Shown: positions 36,865 to 44,250 of the stretch, one piece after another
How the letters are laid out: each line of letters begins with the position of its first letter
Position numbering within the stretch: the first letter of the stretch is position 1
From: a virus
Direction: 5' to 3' (one strand)
Length of the DNA: 59,388 bases
Virus record (IMG/VR): IMGVR_UViG_3300037245_003140
Location: 1-59,388 of that record
The notes under the pieces: model-generated
The model's input: the letters and a program-made list of their open reading frames with translations, nothing else
What the model was told of the DNA's origin: nothing
The model's database searches: none
Program-made: the position numbers and the translations under genes

Positions 36865-37160
36865 AAACAACCCAATATTCAGAAAGATATTTTAGGTACC
36901 TTTGGGAAAAAAAGCAGATATCATTTGCTGAACTTTCTCACTGTTATCCTTGTTGTATGGTAGCGACTAAAAAAGAGTGTTTAAGATGTCGATTGAATCC
37001 TGATTGTAAGTTGTTTGGGCAAGTCGAGCCGTCAAAAATTATAAACAGAGACGGGACAAGATTTGCTTTAGCATCACGTATTAATAATTATGGTTGGGAT
37101 TTTGCAGAAAAGAAGCTTACTGGTTTTTGGGATATTCTAGCAGAATATTTCACGGCATAA
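36858..37160 (+). CDS. Cys-rich hypothetical protein
   Basis: 100 residues, ATGGAGA upstream. 'SHCYPCCMVATKKECLRCRLNPDCKLFG' has six Cys within 28 residues, a likely zinc or iron-sulfur site. The C-terminal part ends 'RINNYGWDFAEKKLTGFWDILAEYF'. No family recognised. Confidence 0.66.
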   Translation: MLKTTQYSERYFRYLWEKKQISFAELSHCYPCCMVATKKECLRCRLNPDCKLFGQVEPSKIINRDGTRFALASRINNYGWDFAEKKLTGFWDILAEYFTA

Positions 37161-37192
37161 TCAAAACCCGATCAAGAAAGGGATTTGCCAAG

Positions 37193-37221
37193 TTGACAAA
37201 GGGTAAGAATATGATTTTAAT
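37193..37221 (+). promoter_or_regulatory. Sigma70-type promoter
   Basis: TTGACA (37193-37198), 17-base spacer, TTTAAT (37216-37221), 36 bases ahead of the gene at 37258. It would drive the lysis-proximal genes. Confidence 0.62.
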
Positions 37222-37257
37222 TTAATTGTATTTTCAAATAATTAAGGATTGAATAAA

Positions 37258-37593
37258 ATGGATGGATATAAGAGAGCTAATAAAGTTTCACCATCAGAAG
37301 CCAAGAAAATAGGAAGAGAAATAAGTCAAGATGATCTTGGAATTATGTTTGATAATGCTAAAAAAGGAGTTTCAGACTGGGGGAAACCTAGCAGGGTGAA
37401 TAATTCTTTTTCTACAGGGTGGGCGTGGAATAAATTTTATAAACCTTTTATCCTTGGAAACCTCACCCATAACCTTGCAAAAAGGAACGCTGTGTGGGAA
37501 TTTGGGGAATTTTTACCAGAAGAGTTAAAGCCTTGGCGGTACGTAAGAAATAAATCAAAAACACCAGTACACCACGAAGAGCCAATATTTTAA
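37258..37593 (+). CDS. Hypothetical protein
   Basis: 111 residues from ATG 37258 with AAGGA upstream (a TTG nine bases earlier lies on that site). Trp-rich, basic, no membrane segment. No family recognised. Confidence 0.66.
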   Translation: MDGYKRANKVSPSEAKKIGREISQDDLGIMFDNAKKGVSDWGKPSRVNNSFSTGWAWNKFYKPFILGNLTHNLAKRNAVWEFGEFLPEELKPWRYVRNKSKTPVHHEEPIF

Positions 37594-37619
37594 TAAAAAA
37601 TTGAATAACAGGAGGGACA

Positions 37620-38000
37620 ATGGAAATATCAAAAGAGCATACCGTGTGGGTGGAAGATTTTTATTTAAAAAAAATGTACAAAGCTGGTCACTGTATCGAA
37701 GCCACCGACCAAATGGTTAAAGAGTTCCCTGAATTAAAGAAAGTTAGAGGGATGATTTCTGCTCACTCGAAAGATAAAAAGCGCCAACACTGGTGGTGTA
37801 TAGACCCAAATGAAAACATTATAGACCCTACTAATTACCAATTTAGCCATATAGGTACAGATTTCTCATACTTTCCAGTGGATGAATCTAAAAACCCTAC
37901 TTGGATATGTTGTAATTGTGGCGATGTGGCTTATAATTATAATTCCACATGTGGTGATAAATGCTCTAAAATAATGAAAGAATACTATAAAATCAACTAA
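37620..38000 (+). CDS. Putative papain-like protein with C-terminal zinc ribbon
   Basis: 126 residues, GGAGGG upstream. 'YKAGHCIEATDQMVKEFPELKKVRG' then 'RQHWWCIDPNENIIDPTNYQF': the order Cys, His, Asp is that of papain or transglutaminase-like enzymes, and I recognise this layout from uncharacterised phage proteins. The C-terminus 'WICCNCGDVAYNYNSTCGDKC' is a four-Cys ribbon. No enzyme activity is proven. Confidence 0.65.
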   Translation: MEISKEHTVWVEDFYLKKMYKAGHCIEATDQMVKEFPELKKVRGMISAHSKDKKRQHWWCIDPNENIIDPTNYQFSHIGTDFSYFPVDESKNPTWICCNCGDVAYNYNSTCGDKCSKIMKEYYKIN

Positions 38001-38023
38001 CTATGTGAATAACAGGAGGGATT

Positions 38024-38404
38024 ATGAGTGATTTTAGACCAAAGGATAAAGTTTATGTTGATGGAACGGGTGAAGCGACAACAATTGATGACAGCGACCA
38101 CGATGAGCCAACCGCAATTGGGTTTATATGGATAAACGATTGCTACGGTAATAAATGCGTTTTATTAAAATCAGTCCATCACGACCCTGACAGACTCGTA
38201 AGAGAAGCAGTTAAGGAAGCTATAGAGAAAACCAGTAAGCAGCCTAAAAGGAGGGTAGATAGGTGGTTTAATTTATTTGTAGATGATTCCGGTGGGTCCA
38301 GATATTTCTCTTACTCTTCAGAAGAAAAGGCTATAAATGATAGTTTTGATTGTTCAGGGTTAAAGTTTATCGCCATAGCTCAAAAGATAGAGGTAGAAGA
38401 ATAA
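38024..38404 (+). CDS. Hypothetical protein
   Basis: 126 residues, AGGAGGG upstream. Alpha/beta, with 'DSDHDEPTAIGFIWINDCYGNKCVLLKSVHHDP' in the N-terminal half. Basic linker then a second small domain. No family recognised. Confidence 0.68.
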   Translation: MSDFRPKDKVYVDGTGEATTIDDSDHDEPTAIGFIWINDCYGNKCVLLKSVHHDPDRLVREAVKEAIEKTSKQPKRRVDRWFNLFVDDSGGSRYFSYSSEEKAINDSFDCSGLKFIAIAQKIEVEE

Positions 38405-38456
38405 AAGAGGGGAAAGGCCGAAATGAAAACCACTAAACATATTCGAGGTTAAAAAA

Positions 38457-38657
38457 ATGGAATGGATTAACATAAAAGATAGTTTACCAGAAGAAAAGCC
38501 ATATAGGTTGGAATGTGTTTTAATGTCTCGAATAAACGGGCCAGTGTTCGAAGGGTTTTTTAATACTAAAACAAATGATTTTATGAGTGTGGAATTTATA
38601 GTGGTTAATCATTTAGTAACTCATTGGATGAAAATGCCAGATCCACCTGTTAAATAA
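38457..38657 (+). CDS. DUF551 protein
   Basis: 66 residues: 'EWINIKDSLPEEKPYRLECVLM' at the start and 'LVTHWMKMPDPPVK' at the end, which is the DUF551 frame (W-I-x-x-x-x-x-L-P ... V-T-H-W-M-P-L-P-x-P-P). A frequent early phage protein of unknown function. Confidence 0.85.
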   Translation: MEWINIKDSLPEEKPYRLECVLMSRINGPVFEGFFNTKTNDFMSVEFIVVNHLVTHWMKMPDPPVK

Positions 38658-38724
38658 ATTCATTGTTAAAACAACCATATGTGATATAGTTCAGATTATT
38701 AATATAATTAATCAAGGTGCTTAA

Positions 38725-39144
38725 ATGAGAGAAATAAACAAAGCAATTATCCATTGTTCAGATTCGACATGGGGTGATTCAGAAGTAATAAATTACTGGC
38801 ATGTCATTGATAAAGGATTTGATGAAATAGGATATCACTATGTAATTCTAAATGGTCACAGGTTCGGTAAAAAATACAGGCCGGAAGATAATGGCCTTAT
38901 TGAGACAGGAAGAAATATAGAAGTTATTGGGGCTCATTGTAAAGGCTACAATACAGGATCAATTGGAATCTGCTTAATCGGGAAACATCATTTTTCCCAA
39001 AAGCAACTTGAATCGTTTTCAGGTTTAATTGCAGAGCTAAGAATTAAACATAATATAACATCTGCTGACGTTTTCGGGCATTATGAATTTTCAGACGAAA
39101 AAACCTGCCCAAATATGACATCAGAATTTTTAAGGAGATTATAA
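38725..39144 (+). CDS. Endolysin, N-acetylmuramoyl-L-alanine amidase
   Basis: 139 residues, Amidase_2/T7-lysozyme-like. His10 ('AIIHCSDS'), 'GYHYVILNGHRFGK', 'VIGAHCKGYNTGSIGICLIG' and the C-terminal 'VFGHYEFSDEKTCPN' supply the zinc ligands (His, His, Cys) and substrate residues. No signal peptide, so it needs the neighbouring holin to reach the wall. The gene directly precedes the holin (two bases). Confidence 0.9.
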   Translation: MREINKAIIHCSDSTWGDSEVINYWHVIDKGFDEIGYHYVILNGHRFGKKYRPEDNGLIETGRNIEVIGAHCKGYNTGSIGICLIGKHHFSQKQLESFSGLIAELRIKHNITSADVFGHYEFSDEKTCPNMTSEFLRRL

Positions 39145-39729
39145 ATGGGTAATATTTGGAAGAGCATATCAGAAGGTATTGCAGACTTTGCCCCGACAAT
39201 TGCAAAAACAATTCTACCTGGTCCAATTGGTGGAATTGCTTCTCTTGGAATAAAAGCTCTAACCGATATGTTAGGATTAACATCAGAAGAAGCAAAAAGC
39301 CCTAAAGCTATTAAAAAGGCAGTTGAAAATATGACTCCTGAATTAGCCTTGGAGCTTAGAAAAGAAAATAACTCATTCCTAACAAAAATGAAGGAATTGG
39401 GTATAGAAGAACATAAGCTTTTTAACGATGGAAGGGCAAGCGCAAGAGATAGAGAGGTTAAAACGGGGCAGAGTATAATGCCTATTACATGGGTTTTTAT
39501 AGTGGGGTTTTTTATAACTATTATGGCAATCCCCTGTATGATAATATGGGGGAGTGGTTTAAAACCAATGGTATTCACCGCTTTAATGTCTACTTTGAAT
39601 CTTATTGTTGGCTTACTTGGTGGTAAGGTTGCGCAGATTCTCAGTTATTATTACGGAGATTCCGAAAATGGTAACACAATGGGTAAACAGCTGACAAAAA
39701 CCTTAGATAATAATTTGACAAACAAATAA
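39145..39729 (+). CDS. Holin (3-transmembrane-type)
   Basis: 194 residues with the layout of the GTA/phage 3TM holin family: N-terminal amphipathic 'IASLGIKALTDMLGL', a soluble middle ending 'DGRASARDREVKTGQ' (family motif D-x-x-S-A-R-x-R), then two clear hydrophobic segments near 113-135 and 140-165. It should permeabilise the inner membrane for the amidase. AAGGAG upstream. The last gene of this transcript before the terminator at 39800. Confidence 0.85.
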   Translation: MGNIWKSISEGIADFAPTIAKTILPGPIGGIASLGIKALTDMLGLTSEEAKSPKAIKKAVENMTPELALELRKENNSFLTKMKELGIEEHKLFNDGRASARDREVKTGQSIMPITWVFIVGFFITIMAIPCMIIWGSGLKPMVFTALMSTLNLIVGLLGGKVAQILSYYYGDSENGNTMGKQLTKTLDNNLTNK

Positions 39730-39799
39730 AATAATGCATTAATAAATTAATCTCCTTTAATATAGTGGAAGAAGATTAAACTTGATGTCCCACAAATTA

Positions 39800-39832
39800 A
39801 AAGCTCTTAGTGTAAAAACTAAGGGCTTTTTT
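39800..39832 (+). terminator. Rho-independent terminator after lysis genes
   Basis: AAAGCTCTTAGT-(6)-ACTAAGGGCTTT stem with a G-U pair, followed by TTTTT. Closes the endolysin-holin transcript. Confidence 0.82.
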
Positions 39833-39852
39833 TGTCTACAGCAAAATATACC

Positions 39853-39879
39853 TTGACATTATATACGTATACGTATAAT
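39853..39879 (+). promoter_or_regulatory. Promoter with palindromic operator TATACGTATACGTATA
   Basis: TTGACA (39853-39858), then either TATAAT (39874-39879, spacer 15) or TAATTA (39876-39881, spacer 17). A perfect 16-base palindrome occupies 39862-39877, between and over the promoter boxes, so a dimeric protein bound there would block transcription. Drives the block from 39936. Confidence 0.7.
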
Positions 39880-39935
39880 TATAAAACAGACTTTAAATAA
39901 TAATTTTCTACTCGTTGAGAAGAAAGGAGGAACCT

Positions 39936-39953
39936 ATGAAGCTATATTTTTAA
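39936..39953 (+). CDS. Five-codon leader peptide
   Basis: ATG-AAG-CTA-TAT-TTT-TAA with a perfect AAAGGAGG seven bases upstream. It is the first thing translated from the promoter at 39853. The strong ribosome site on a five-codon frame suggests a regulatory leader or translation initiator, not a functional protein. Confidence 0.45.
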   Translation: MKLYF

Positions 39954-39971
39954 TCTAATATAGTGGTGAAT

Positions 39972-40037
39972 ATGTTGATTATTAATAGCTTTACTAAAAC
40001 ATTGAATCAGAATATAAATCAACCCGTCGGTATATGA
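39972..40037 (+). CDS. Possible short peptide in leader region
   Basis: 21 codons, GTGGTGA upstream, ending inside the structured region 40023-40100. No family. Could simply be chance. Confidence 0.3.
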   Translation: MLIINSFTKTLNQNINQPVGI

Positions 40038-40100
40038 TGCGCATATTATAGAAATAAGTATATCTGTTAGTTCTTTAAAAAATGAAAACAAACCGGCGGG
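40023..40100 (+). other. Stem-loop element in the leader
   Basis: CCCGTCGG (40023-40030) pairs with CCGGCGGG (40093-40100), eight pairs with one G-U, enclosing a 62-base AT-rich loop that holds a second small stem around ATATG-ATGCG-CATAT. Apart from the two small leader frames (39936 and 39972), the stretch 39833-40125 holds no gene; it contains the promoter, operator and this structure. Confidence 0.5.
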
Positions 40101-40125
40101 TAAAATAAAAAAAAGGAAAAATTAA

Positions 40126-40380
40126 GTGAAATGTCCTCACTGTAAAGAGCCAATACAAAACAAATGCAAACACTGCGGAAGAAAATGGGAACCTCGAAAA
40201 GATATCTCAATTTGTCCAGACTGTAAAAGATCAGATTGGAACGAGTTTCCTTCTCCAAGTCCAAAAGGCCATATAGGGAGGCCAGTTGCAATATATATAT
40301 GTACTAAAACATGTGAGCACCCACACAGTGAAGAATGCGACGTTTGCTCTAAATCCCCTAATTATTCTCATTGGAAATAG
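40126..40380 (+). CDS. Double zinc-ribbon protein
   Basis: 84 residues, GTG start, AAGGAAAAA upstream. 'KCPHCKEPIQNKCKHCGRKW' and 'SICPDCKRSDW', followed by 'CTKTCEHPHSEECDVC': ten Cys in all. It is in the regulated block behind the palindromic operator and may bind nucleic acid, but no family was recognised. Confidence 0.68.
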   Translation: MKCPHCKEPIQNKCKHCGRKWEPRKDISICPDCKRSDWNEFPSPSPKGHIGRPVAIYICTKTCEHPHSEECDVCSKSPNYSHWK

Positions 40381-40417
40381 GTTAATAACTTGAATCAAGA
40401 ATTTAAAGGATTGAAAG

Positions 40418-40588
40418 ATGCTTAAAAGAACTATGAGAGCGGAAATAAAAAAAGATGAAAATGGCGATAATATTTGGGATATAGACATTGAGGATAATAG
40501 AGACACTCCGGCGCAAGCTGAAATATTAATAAAAGCAGTTTCTTTTGAGAGAGGGTCTATTATTCATGTTTATGAAGAGATTGAATGA
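40418..40588 (+). CDS. Hypothetical protein
   Basis: 56 residues, AAAGGATTG upstream, alpha/beta, acidic. 'DTPAQAEILIKAVSFERGSIIHVYEEIE' at the end resembles small phage proteins without known role. Confidence 0.62.
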   Translation: MLKRTMRAEIKKDENGDNIWDIDIEDNRDTPAQAEILIKAVSFERGSIIHVYEEIE

Positions 40589-40689
40589 AACCATACCTTA
40601 CAAATATTAAAAATCTTTGGTTTTGTTTACACGATAAATGTTGCCACTTCTTCAACAAAAATTATAATAATAAAAAGAAGTTTTATTAA
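40585..40689 (+). CDS. Very small Cys/Phe-rich protein
   Basis: 34 residues starting in an ATGA overlap: 'FCLHDKCCHFFNKNY' with three Cys, then a basic tail. Kept because of the coupling; no family recognised. Confidence 0.45.
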   Translation: MKPYLTNIKNLWFCLHDKCCHFFNKNYNNKKKFY

Positions 40690-40697
40690 GGAGAAAT

Positions 40698-40802
40698 ATG
40701 AAAGCGGAAAAGTTAGCCAGATTCAAAAAAATAGGTATGTGGTCAGATAAAGATTATATCAGCCCTGGGATATGGAGAAAGAAAAAGAGGTCAAAAAAGT
40801 GA
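40698..40802 (+). CDS. Very small basic protein
   Basis: 34 residues, AAGGAG seven bases upstream. Strongly basic tail (KKKRSKK). Overlaps the next gene's GTG (GTGA). No family recognised. Confidence 0.52.
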   Translation: MKAEKLARFKKIGMWSDKDYISPGIWRKKKRSKK

Positions 40803-41251
40803 AGATTAAAAAAATCATATTTTATATAATAGCTTTCTTTATTATTTGCCCTACAGCATATTCAGGAAGCAAAGAAACAGCAAGAAAACTCGGTAAATAC
40901 CTATACAAAAGCGTAGTTTTAAACTACATGTGTAAAGACTATATAGGGCCAGAGCATTACGAGATATCAAAAATAAAAGCCATTATAATATATTCCAAGA
41001 TTACGGGGAATAGAGAAGAGGCAGTTCTCCAAATATCTAAGATTGAGGAAAAGTTAAAGACAGGCAATTTAAACAAATCATTAAAAATTAACTTCGACAA
41101 AAGAGGTTTAAGCAATAAAGAAAGAAAATCGATTTGCCTGGAAATGATATCTAAGAATAATAAGATAATTAACTCTCTTGTGAAGAAGTTGAAAAAACGT
41201 AAAAAAATCAAAAAGCCAGCAAATAATTTTAACAAGAGCACAGACATATGA
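40799..41251 (+). CDS. Secreted (signal-peptide) hypothetical protein
   Basis: 150 residues from GTG 40799, which has AGAGG eight bases upstream and puts a clean signal peptide at the N-terminus ('KIKKIIFYIIAFFIICPTAYSGS', cut probably after Ala/Ser near 22). An upstream ATG at 40772 would add nine charged residues in front. The mature part is Lys-rich and helical, with two Cys. Probably acts in the periplasm. ATGA coupling to a lipoprotein gene. Confidence 0.65.
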   Translation: MKIKKIIFYIIAFFIICPTAYSGSKETARKLGKYLYKSVVLNYMCKDYIGPEHYEISKIKAIIIYSKITGNREEAVLQISKIEEKLKTGNLNKSLKINFDKRGLSNKERKSICLEMISKNNKIINSLVKKLKKRKKIKKPANNFNKSTDI

Positions 41252-41556
41252 AATTATTATTAATATTAATCCTAACCCTATTATCTTGCACTCAATACGA
41301 CTATTCATTATGGGAACAAGTAGAAGGGCAAATAATAGAACATGAACATATCCCAGAGACTTGTATTGCTGACGAGTGCGACCCTGCAATATATGAAACA
41401 ACTGTTAAGATTGAAAACGCTTTTATGTTGAATGAAAGCAAGAAATATTATGAAGATCATCATCAATGGCAATATGTAATAGTTTTAAAAAGAAGTGTCC
41501 ATAAGATAAAGAATGGGCATAGGGTATTTTTAAGGAACGAATATAAATTTGAGTAG
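41248..41556 (+). CDS. Lipoprotein 1
   Basis: 102 residues. N-terminal hydrophobic segment ending in lipobox L-L-S-C at residues 11-14, so the mature protein would be membrane-anchored. The rest is alpha/beta, with 'CIADECDPA' near 45. Phage lipoproteins often block superinfection by masking receptors; that role here is inference. Confidence 0.72.
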   Translation: MKLLLILILTLLSCTQYDYSLWEQVEGQIIEHEHIPETCIADECDPAIYETTVKIENAFMLNESKKYYEDHHQWQYVIVLKRSVHKIKNGHRVFLRNEYKFE

Positions 41557-41563
41557 GAGTGGA

Positions 41564-41893
41564 ATGAAAACATTAAAAAAAATATTCTTCAAAGAGGTAA
41601 AAATAACACCAGGCATTTATGCAGAAATCAAACGCTCTATAAGAAAATCCGACCATCTGGAAGAAAATATGATGGAGTTTCTAAAAGCAACTGTCTACTT
41701 GGTAAAAAATAAGATCTGCAAACCGAGAGATTTTGAGAATTTCGGAGGATGGTGTATCTCAGTAGATCAAAGTTGTTATTTTATATATCCCGAAAATATC
41801 ACATCAGTTAAGAAAAAAATATTACTCAATATTTCAACTGGGGAGATCACTCGAAATAAGAAAGTATTGAAAAAGGGAGGGCAAGTTGACTAA
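41564..41893 (+). CDS. Hypothetical protein
   Basis: 109 residues from ATG 41564 (TAGGAG upstream; a TTG 15 bases earlier is inside that site). Helical, basic, three Cys. No family recognised. Overlaps the next gene. Confidence 0.64.
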   Translation: MKTLKKIFFKEVKITPGIYAEIKRSIRKSDHLEENMMEFLKATVYLVKNKICKPRDFENFGGWCISVDQSCYFIYPENITSVKKKILLNISTGEITRNKKVLKKGGQVD

Positions 41894-42383
41894 TTTAATG
41901 GTGGATAGATTCTGGGTTACAACAAAAACATCACCAGAGCAAAGAAACTTTATAGCCAACCAAAACCAAAGATTCAATCTTTATAATAAAAGAGACCTTA
42001 CACCCTTAGAGATCAAAACTCTTAATAAAATAACCATCAAAACATGCCTCACACGTTCTGATGTCTACGATGCTTATTTAAATTATATTTTTAAAGACCA
42101 AAAGGTGTTTGTACTATATAATAGATACGGGCACCAGTTCATAATTGACGAATTCTTTCTCCTGGCAAATTACGGAAAAATTGAAGCCATCAGAAATTTA
42201 AAGAAAAGAGTTATTTCAATGTCAGGTATAGAGGATATTAAAGAGCTTTCTGCGCAAATGAGGGTTTATAATAAAAAATATAAGCCTGTCAAAAATTCTG
42301 GAATGTCAAAAGCTGCAAAAAGCTTTAAAAAATCAATAGAGGCGTTGGGTAAGCTGAGTACTAATTTGGTATTGCTTCAATAG
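41886..42383 (+). CDS. Hypothetical protein
   Basis: 165 residues, TTG start with GGGAGGG five bases upstream. Basic, helical, C-terminal Lys/Ser-rich segment. No family recognised. A possible DNA-binding protein from its charge. Confidence 0.65.
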   Translation: MTNLMVDRFWVTTKTSPEQRNFIANQNQRFNLYNKRDLTPLEIKTLNKITIKTCLTRSDVYDAYLNYIFKDQKVFVLYNRYGHQFIIDEFFLLANYGKIEAIRNLKKRVISMSGIEDIKELSAQMRVYNKKYKPVKNSGMSKAAKSFKKSIEALGKLSTNLVLLQ

Positions 42384-42438
42384 TTTTAGAATCTTTCAAT
42401 AATCCAATGCCAACACTAAAAGAAAGGATATTTTCATT

Positions 42439-42666
42439 GTGGAAGAAAATACAGCAGTAAACGGATTCCCAGCATGTTATAATCCAGAATGCCCGTATCA
42501 CCACATAGAGCTAAGTGACAACCTTCAAAATGATTTTGTTGTAGTAAGTGGAGTCGTAACTATAAGAAGGCATTTATATAAATACAGATCCAAAGATACA
42601 ATATTTTATTGCGATCGTTGCCATGGGGCTATTCAGCACAGTGTCGCATGTGGAAAACAACCCTAA
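42439..42666 (+). CDS. Zinc-binding hypothetical protein
   Basis: 75 residues, GTG start; AAGGATATTTTCATT upstream is a distant site and the same phrase recurs before the gene at 42681. 'CYNPECPYHHIELS' and 'FYCDRCHGAIQHSVACG': two Cys/His pairs. Confidence 0.6.
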   Translation: MEENTAVNGFPACYNPECPYHHIELSDNLQNDFVVVSGVVTIRRHLYKYRSKDTIFYCDRCHGAIQHSVACGKQP

Positions 42667-42680
42667 AGGATAGTTTCATT

Positions 42681-42860
42681 ATGGAAGAAAAAAAGAAATG
42701 GGTAATAGTTAAAGAAGGCCCAGTGGTATGGGATGACACTTCCAAGGAAAATGATATTTTAAAAGACATCCAAGATGCTAAAGATAAGATTTATAAAGCA
42801 ACAGGTGTCCAACCAAATGTGTTTATGGTTGGCGTAGGATCTGAATCTGAAAAGCATTAA
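42681..42860 (+). CDS. Small hypothetical protein
   Basis: 59 residues from ATG 42681, AAAGGA about eleven bases upstream. An in-frame start at 42609 would lie inside the previous gene. No family recognised. Confidence 0.58.
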   Translation: MEEKKKWVIVKEGPVVWDDTSKENDILKDIQDAKDKIYKATGVQPNVFMVGVGSESEKH

Positions 42861-42878
42861 AAGAGGCTGGAGTTTTAG

Positions 42879-43253
42879 ATGGATATAAACATGATGGAGA
42901 AGGTAGATATGTCAAAAAATAAAGTTGAAATTCAAAACTGTAAAAATTGCACAATGGAATTATCTGGGTGCGATCTTGAAGAAGAGAGAAAACCTAAATT
43001 TGGTGCAATTGTCGCCTGTGGGAAGTGGGTATGCTCACCAAGAAACAAGATAATTTCCATAATAGAACAAGTAACAGAAATACAACCTGGCTTAATTCAA
43101 GAATCTGACACATTTGAATTTTTAAACATGGATTCATTGTCAATTACCGAGGCTAAGGTGATGATAGAAATAGAGTTTGATATTGAAATCGGTGACGATG
43201 TCCAACTATTGACTGTAAAAAACTTAATTGATGTTGTGGAGGTTTCACGATGA
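42879..43253 (+). CDS. Acyl-carrier-like protein with N-terminal Cys cluster
   Basis: 124 residues from ATG 42879 (GGAG six bases upstream; ATG 42909 with GAAGG is an alternative). Residues 21-52 hold five Cys ('CKNCTMELSGC' and 'VACGKWVC'). Residues 56-122 look like an acyl carrier protein: helix 1, then 'FEFLNMDSLSITEAKVMIEIEFDIEIGDDVQLLTVKNLIDVV', with Asp85-Ser86-Leu87 in the place of the phosphopantetheine attachment motif D-S-L. Role unknown; no acyl enzyme is next to it. Confidence 0.7.
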   Translation: MDINMMEKVDMSKNKVEIQNCKNCTMELSGCDLEEERKPKFGAIVACGKWVCSPRNKIISIIEQVTEIQPGLIQESDTFEFLNMDSLSITEAKVMIEIEFDIEIGDDVQLLTVKNLIDVVEVSR

Positions 43254-43552
43254 AAAAAATATTTTTAATAATTCTTATATTAGTTATGGTTTATGGGTGT
43301 GATGATTCCTTAAAAATAACCAAGGGCGGTGTGTACACCGTGAATGTAGGTAAGTCTATAGGGGCGGGTAACCCATATGAAGACATAAGGTATTGTGGCA
43401 TGATAAATAATAAAGTGTTCTCGTTGTCAGGTACGTTTAGGTCGAGCGTTAACTTATATTACCCAATAAATACTAAGTATATTAATATCAACGGGGATAT
43501 ATTTAAGGTTGTAAGTGTAGATAACCACAAGATCATATTAGGATCTGAATAA
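43250..43552 (+). CDS. Lipoprotein 2
   Basis: 100 residues. Signal ending in lipobox V-Y-G-C near residue 17. The mature part 'GGVYTVNVGKSIG...IRYCGMINNKVFSLSG...INGDIFKVVSVDNHKIIL' matches lipoprotein 3 (51646-51299) in order and several residues (Y-C-G-M, then the -x-F-x-V-x-x-V-D-x-x-K-I end). Exposed in the periplasm or on the outer membrane; superinfection exclusion is a reasonable guess. ATGA coupled. Confidence 0.74.
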   Translation: MKKIFLIILILVMVYGCDDSLKITKGGVYTVNVGKSIGAGNPYEDIRYCGMINNKVFSLSGTFRSSVNLYYPINTKYININGDIFKVVSVDNHKIILGSE

Positions 43553-43602
43553 ATACTCACCAGTTAAGCTATTAGGTATGGTGATAAATAAAGGAGAATC
43601 CA

Positions 43603-43827
43603 TTGAAAATCCATAAAGTAGAATTATACATTGTTGACCATGATGAGGTTGGAGCGCATGATATTGAAATGGTTATGGAACAGGTAAACTATCCAAACGA
43701 TTGTATTACGCCTCATATTATCAGCATTAAAACCGCTGAAATCGACTACACAGATGAACACCCGTTGAATTATTCAGATGGGCGAGAGGTTGAGGCATTT
43801 AATAAACTGTTTAAAGACATAGGTTAG
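43603..43827 (+). CDS. Hypothetical protein
   Basis: 74 residues, TTG start with AAAGGAG upstream. 'IHKVELYIVDHDEVGAHDIEMVMEQVNYPNDCIT...IKTAEIDYTDEHPLN' is a conserved type of small phage protein of unknown role. Confidence 0.65.
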   Translation: MKIHKVELYIVDHDEVGAHDIEMVMEQVNYPNDCITPHIISIKTAEIDYTDEHPLNYSDGREVEAFNKLFKDIG

Positions 43828-43878
43828 ATTTGATTAAACAGTGGAACTATGCTAAAATATAAACAATTAAAAAGCAGA

Positions 43879-43945
43879 TCAGGGCAAGCACCCGAAAAGC
43901 CGGACTCGTTCCCCGGCCCCTCTGTGAAACCTCTCAGGAACGACA
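43879..43945 (+). other. GC-rich structured patch upstream of the duplicate gene
   Basis: The stretch between the 43603 and 43972 genes is much richer in G and C than its surroundings. It can form GGG-(6)-CCC, GCCGG-(9)-CCGGC and CTG/CAG stems. No gene start fits well; a frame from 43849 runs into the 43972 gene but changes character. The inverted copy at 31790 has no such leader. Confidence 0.4.
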
Positions 43946-43971
43946 ATCTTTTGAACGGAGGATTAAGAATA

Positions 43972-44145
43972 ATGTTAACATATAAAATACATATCAAGCT
44001 TATTAGAAGTTTTGGATTAGGATTCCAAATTATTGCACCAAAGTTTAATGGATGGCTATGTGTTGAATTTTATTTAGGGTGTTTTGAGCTGCATCTCTGG
44101 AATAGGGGAAAACGGTTTTTTAAAGCTTCTAATCTTTGGTTATAA
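43972..44145 (+). CDS. 57-residue protein, inverted duplicate of 31790-31963
   Basis: 57 residues from ATG 43972 (GGAGG upstream), 'MLTYKIHIKLIRSFGLGF...APKFNGWLCVEFYLGCFELHLWNRG...'. The minus-strand copy differs at only about seven positions. A longer in-frame start at 43849 exists but its extra 41 residues are unlike coding sequence around. Function unknown. Confidence 0.72.
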   Translation: MLTYKIHIKLIRSFGLGFQIIAPKFNGWLCVEFYLGCFELHLWNRGKRFFKASNLWL

Positions 44146-44250
44146 TAAACTATTTAAACAATATGAAATAAAACATAGAATGTTTCTTTTAAATAGGAAT
44201 TATTTTAATATTTCTACAGGCAAAAGAATTCAATAAAGAGGGGTAGCGTA

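Noticed and set aside
43879-43958. Possible glycine riboswitch, because of a CTCTCAGG-like string and downstream A-rich stretch
   Set aside because: The conserved first half of the aptamer (the GAAGG-A-GCAA type core) is not present and the stems do not pair in the required order.
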